The notes beneath the pieces are model-generated. The model did not search any database. It saw only the letters and a program-made list of their open reading frames with translations, and was not told the origin of the DNA. Shown piece after piece: positions 7,870-9,612 of a DNA stretch of 9,612 nt; position 1 is the first letter of the stretch; every line of letters starts with the position of its first letter. The DNA is taken from contig JAEZXF010000166.1 in assembly GCA_023419995.1 (NCBI GenBank), positions 1-9,612 of the forward strand. The letters run 5' to 3'. This stretch comes from Pseudomonadota bacterium (GTDB lineage Bacteria; Pseudomonadota; Alphaproteobacteria; Rhizobiales; Rhizobiaceae). The translations under genes were made by a program, and so were the position numbers.

Positions 7870-8927
7870 TTTTCGATCAGGTCATCGTCGGGTAAGGGTG
7901 CCGCAGGGGCGTTGCCGGCCTGCCTGCGCCAGGCGAGCGGGGTGATGCCGCCCTTCCAGCCCTTGAAGGCGTTGGTGAAGCAGGTCGGGTCGGCATAGCC
8001 GAGGCGGCCCGAGATCTCGCCGATTGGCAGGTCCGTCATCGACAGAAGCTCCTCGGCCAGCGCGCGGCGCACCTGCTCGCGGATGGTCGAGAAGGTCGTG
8101 CCCTCGCCGTTGAGGCGGCGGCGCAGGGTGCGCGGGGTCAGGCACAGGTCGCGCGCCACGGTCTCCATGTTCGGCATGCCGGCGCTCTCGCGCAGTAGCC
8201 TTTCGCGGATGCGCAGCGCCAGGCCCGAACGGACGCGCCGGCGGTCGAGAAGCTGCCGGCACTGCTCCTCGGCCACCTTGAAGGCGATGGCGTTCGCCTG
8301 CGGCAGAGGCTGGCAGAGCGCGGCGGTGTCGAGGCGGATCACGGAACTCGGCGCGCCGAAGACCGGCTGCAGGCCCAGCAGGGTCTCGTAGTGCGCCTCG
8401 TCCCCGGGCGGCGGGAACGCGAAGCGGATGCCGCGCAGGATCGGGAATTCCGGGCACAGGTCGCGCTGGACCCGCACCAGCGCGGCGACGTCGCGCTCGA
8501 CCACGAAGCGCCGGAGGTCGGGCGGCACGAAGCGGTCGTCGAGCGTCACGCTGGTCTCGTCCTCGGCCTCGGCGACGTGGAAGTCGGTGAAGGCGAAGGT
8601 CAGGTTGAAGTAGCGGAGCGCGATCTCGAGCGCCCCGCGGGCGTCGGCGCTGGCGGCCATGGCGAGGCCGAGCATGCCGAAGGCGGTGAAGTGATAGCGC
8701 AGGCCCGCCTCGATCCCCAGCGCCGGAACCGACGCCAGGCGGGTGACGAGGTTGCGGATCAGCGCCAGCTCCTGCTCGGGGGCGACGAGCGCCGCGGGGT
8801 CCTCGAGGTCGCGCTCGTGCAGGCCGGTCCCGGCCAGGCAGGCGCGGAGCGAAAGGCCGTGGCTTGCGCCCAGCTCGGCCATCAGGCGCATGCTCGTCAC
8901 ACTGCGTTCGCAGTCGCGAACCGACAT
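7860..8927 (-). CDS. AraC-family transcriptional regulator (Arabinose_bd-type N-terminus, HTH_18 C-terminus)
   Basis: DNA-binding regulator of 355 aa. ATG at 8927-8925 is fixed by GGAGG (complement of 8934-8938), 6 nt upstream. Residues about 24-205 resemble the Arabinose_bd-like effector domain (PF12625) of the longer AraC proteins, with R-Y-H-F-T-A-F-G-M-L-G at 77-87. The C-terminal AraC domain spans about 235-335: first helix-turn-helix around 252-273 (M-E-T-V-A-R-D-L-C-L-T-P-R-T-L-R-R-R-L) and second around 302-325 (I-G-E-I-S-G-R-L-G-Y-A-D). The closing loop reads F-K-G-W-K-G-G-I-T-P, one residue longer than the common F-x-x-W-x-G-x-x-P form. It is convergent with fadD and divergent from the putative acyl-CoA dehydrogenase, which makes the latter the likeliest target. 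The effector is unknown. No clear intrinsic terminator of its own is seen. Confidence 0.95.
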   Translation of the reverse strand: MSVRDCERSVTSMRLMAELGASHGLSLRACLAGTGLHERDLEDPAALVAPEQELALIRNLVTRLASVPALGIEAGLRYHFTAFGMLGLAMAASADARGALEIALRYFNLTFAFTDFHVAEAEDETSVTLDDRFVPPDLRRFVVERDVAALVRVQRDLCPEFPILRGIRFAFPPPGDEAHYETLLGLQPVFGAPSSVIRLDTAALCQPLPQANAIAFKVAEEQCRQLLDRRRVRSGLALRIRERLLRESAGMPNMETVARDLCLTPRTLRRRLNGEGTTFSTIREQVRRALAEELLSMTDLPIGEISGRLGYADPTCFTNAFKGWKGGITPLAWRRQAGNAPAAPLPDDDLIEKTA

Positions 8928-8940
8928 CTGGCTCCTCCCA

Positions 8941-9007
8941 GAGCGAATGTCCTCGAATATCGTTTTTTTGTCTTCCGCTAATATAGGTATCGCCTGTGGC
9001 GATCGCT
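8941..9007. promoter_or_regulatory. AT-rich divergent promoter zone with dyad and direct repeats
   Basis: This is the only AT-rich patch between the divergent genes. It holds TAATAT on + (8980-8985) and the overlapping TATATT on - (complement of 8981-8986), both -10-like; no good -35 partner is seen for either. CGAAT recurs at 8945-8949 and 8955-8959, a 10-nt step. A perfect dyad ATCGCC/GGCGAT spans 8990-9004, overlapping the palindrome GCGATCGC at 9000-9007. These are candidate regulator sites. A 7-T tract lies at 8964-8970. Confidence 0.35.
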
Positions 9008-9021
9008 AGCTTCTACCAGCC

Positions 9022-9067
9022 GGCTTTGAGGAGGAAAAGCCAGAGGTGAGGGGGGCCAAGCCTCTGG
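9022..9067 (+). other. Two mutually exclusive leader hairpins
   Basis: GGCTTT (9022-9027) pairs with AAAGCC (9036-9041), displaying GAGGAGGA in its loop. CCAGAGG (9040-9046) pairs with CCTCTGG (9061-9067) around a 14-nt loop. The two stems share bases 9040-9041, so both cannot be fully formed at once. They lie in the presumed 5' leader of the gene at 9214. A switching role is speculative. Confidence 0.3.
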
Positions 9068-9140
9068 TGCGCCACAAGGCCGCGCGCCGCTGCGGAGCAT
9101 GTCCGGCTATCGCTGTTCCGCCTCATGCCGCAGCGGCACA

Positions 9141-9178
9141 CGCCCATGCCCGGCGAGCCTGAGCGCCGGGCGTGGGCG
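9141..9178 (+). other. 15-bp stem-loop upstream of the putative dehydrogenase gene (attenuator/terminator candidate)
   Basis: Arms 9141-9155 and 9164-9178 pair at all 15 positions with a single T-G wobble (9147/9172) around an 8-nt loop. GCTTTCC follows, a poor T-run. It lies 36 nt before ATG 9214 in the + direction. It is too long and regular to be dismissed, and may be a weak terminator, attenuator or stability element. Confidence 0.5.
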
Positions 9179-9213
9179 GCTTTCCGGCCGGGGAGGGGCA
9201 GGACGATGCGCGG

Positions 9214-9612
9214 ATGGCGGGCATGAGCGTCGGGGCGGAGGACGTTGCGCCGCTGCTCGACGAGATCGGAAACTTCGCCGATGGGCGCATCGCCCCCGTC
9301 GTGTCTCGACCCGAAAGGCCGGCGACGGCCCCGGAACTTGAGCGCCTGACCGCGGAAGCCCGTGCGCTCGGCATCCTGCCCGACGTCCGCGAGCCCGGCT
9401 TCGGCCTGTGGGAGGATACCCGCCACGCCCACGCCATGGCCTTCAACATCGCGCTGCTGCGCCGGATCGGGCATGCCAATGCCGGCATCGCCTTCGCCTG
9501 GCACCGGCTGTCGCTCGCGCGCTGGGCCGAGCGCGCGATGGGCGGGCAGCCCGCGGACACGGCGGGCCCTCTCGGCCTCACCCTCGCGCCGACCGGCCAC
9601 TACGGTCTCGCC
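9214..9612 (+). CDS. Putative acyl-CoA dehydrogenase family protein, 3'-truncated by window edge
   Basis: The frame is open from ATG 9214 to the last base (133 codons, no stop); it closes upstream at TGA 9160-9162. AGGA at 9200-9203 lies 10 nt before ATG 9214; ATG 9223 is an alternative three codons later. Third positions are almost all G or C, as in neighbouring genes, while the antisense frames give Arg/Ser/Ala-rich nonsense, so this strand is the coding one. The arrangement resembles the N-terminal helical domain of acyl-CoA dehydrogenases: an opening helix with F-A-D-G-R-I-A-P-V, then L-T-A-E-A-R-A-L-G-I-L-P, then a long helix region with L-L-R-R-I-G-H-A-N-A-G-I-A-F-A. The FAD and catalytic regions lie beyond the edge, so the family is a tentative reading. 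Such an enzyme would oxidise acyl-CoA made by the neighbouring ligase. It is transcribed divergently from the AraC gene, its likely regulator. Confidence 0.75.
   Translation, partial: MAGMSVGAEDVAPLLDEIGNFADGRIAPVVSRPERPATAPELERLTAEARALGILPDVREPGFGLWEDTRHAHAMAFNIALLRRIGHANAGIAFAWHRLSLARWAERAMGGQPADTAGPLGLTLAPTGHYGLA

Noticed and set aside
8391..8981. 196-codon + strand frame opposite the AraC gene
   Set aside because: Gln/Arg/Val/Glu-rich shadow with no domain. The - strand frame encodes a complete AraC-family protein.
9099..9341. 80-codon + strand frame overlapping the start of the dehydrogenase-like gene
   Set aside because: Cys/Gly/Arg-rich composition, crosses the 15-bp hairpin, and is out of frame with the credible gene.
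9013..9600. 195- and 152-codon - strand frames near the right edge
   Set aside because: Both are Arg/Ser/Ala-rich shadows. The + strand frame from 9214 has the local codon bias and a plausible domain.

Overview
The window is GC-rich DNA with strong third-position G/C bias, Shine-Dalgarno-led starts, tightly packed operons and proteins of proteobacterial type. I judge it to be an alphaproteobacterial chromosome, probably of the Hyphomicrobiales (Rhizobiales) or a related order. That placement is an inference from composition and protein style; no rRNA or marker gene is present. I see no insertion sequence, tRNA, CRISPR array, phage gene or attachment site.

Positions 1-5914 (+ strand) hold a peptide/nickel/opine-type (Dpp/Opp-like) ABC importer. 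In order these are a solute-binding protein cut by the left edge, a 281-bp gap full of inverted repeats, two inner-membrane permeases and one fused double-ATPase protein. A small DUF924 protein lies 17 nt behind the ATPase. The two permeases and the ATPase overlap or abut by a few bases, so they are surely co-transcribed. The solute-binding protein delivers the ligand in the periplasm, the permeases form the channel and the tandem ATPase powers it. The substrate cannot be read from the sequence.

Positions 6028-7783 (+) hold a long-chain acyl-CoA synthetase (FadD type) that begins with TTG behind a strong Shine-Dalgarno sequence and ends at a textbook intrinsic terminator. A convergent AraC-family regulator follows on the - strand (7860-8927). 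Divergent from it, a + strand gene starts near 9214 and runs off the right edge; its visible N-terminus resembles the helical domain of acyl-CoA dehydrogenases. Ligase, regulator and putative dehydrogenase suggest a fatty-acid or acyl-CoA metabolism neighbourhood, with the AraC protein a plausible local regulator.

No overtly new multi-gene system is visible. The least explained material is non-coding: the gap between the binding protein and the permeases (a long terminator-like hairpin, a perfect 8-bp dyad and two leader hairpins abutting the ribosome binding site), and the 286-bp AraC/dehydrogenase gap (an AT-rich promoter zone, a dyad and a 15-bp stem whose loop contains the stop codon of a possible His/Ala-rich leader peptide).
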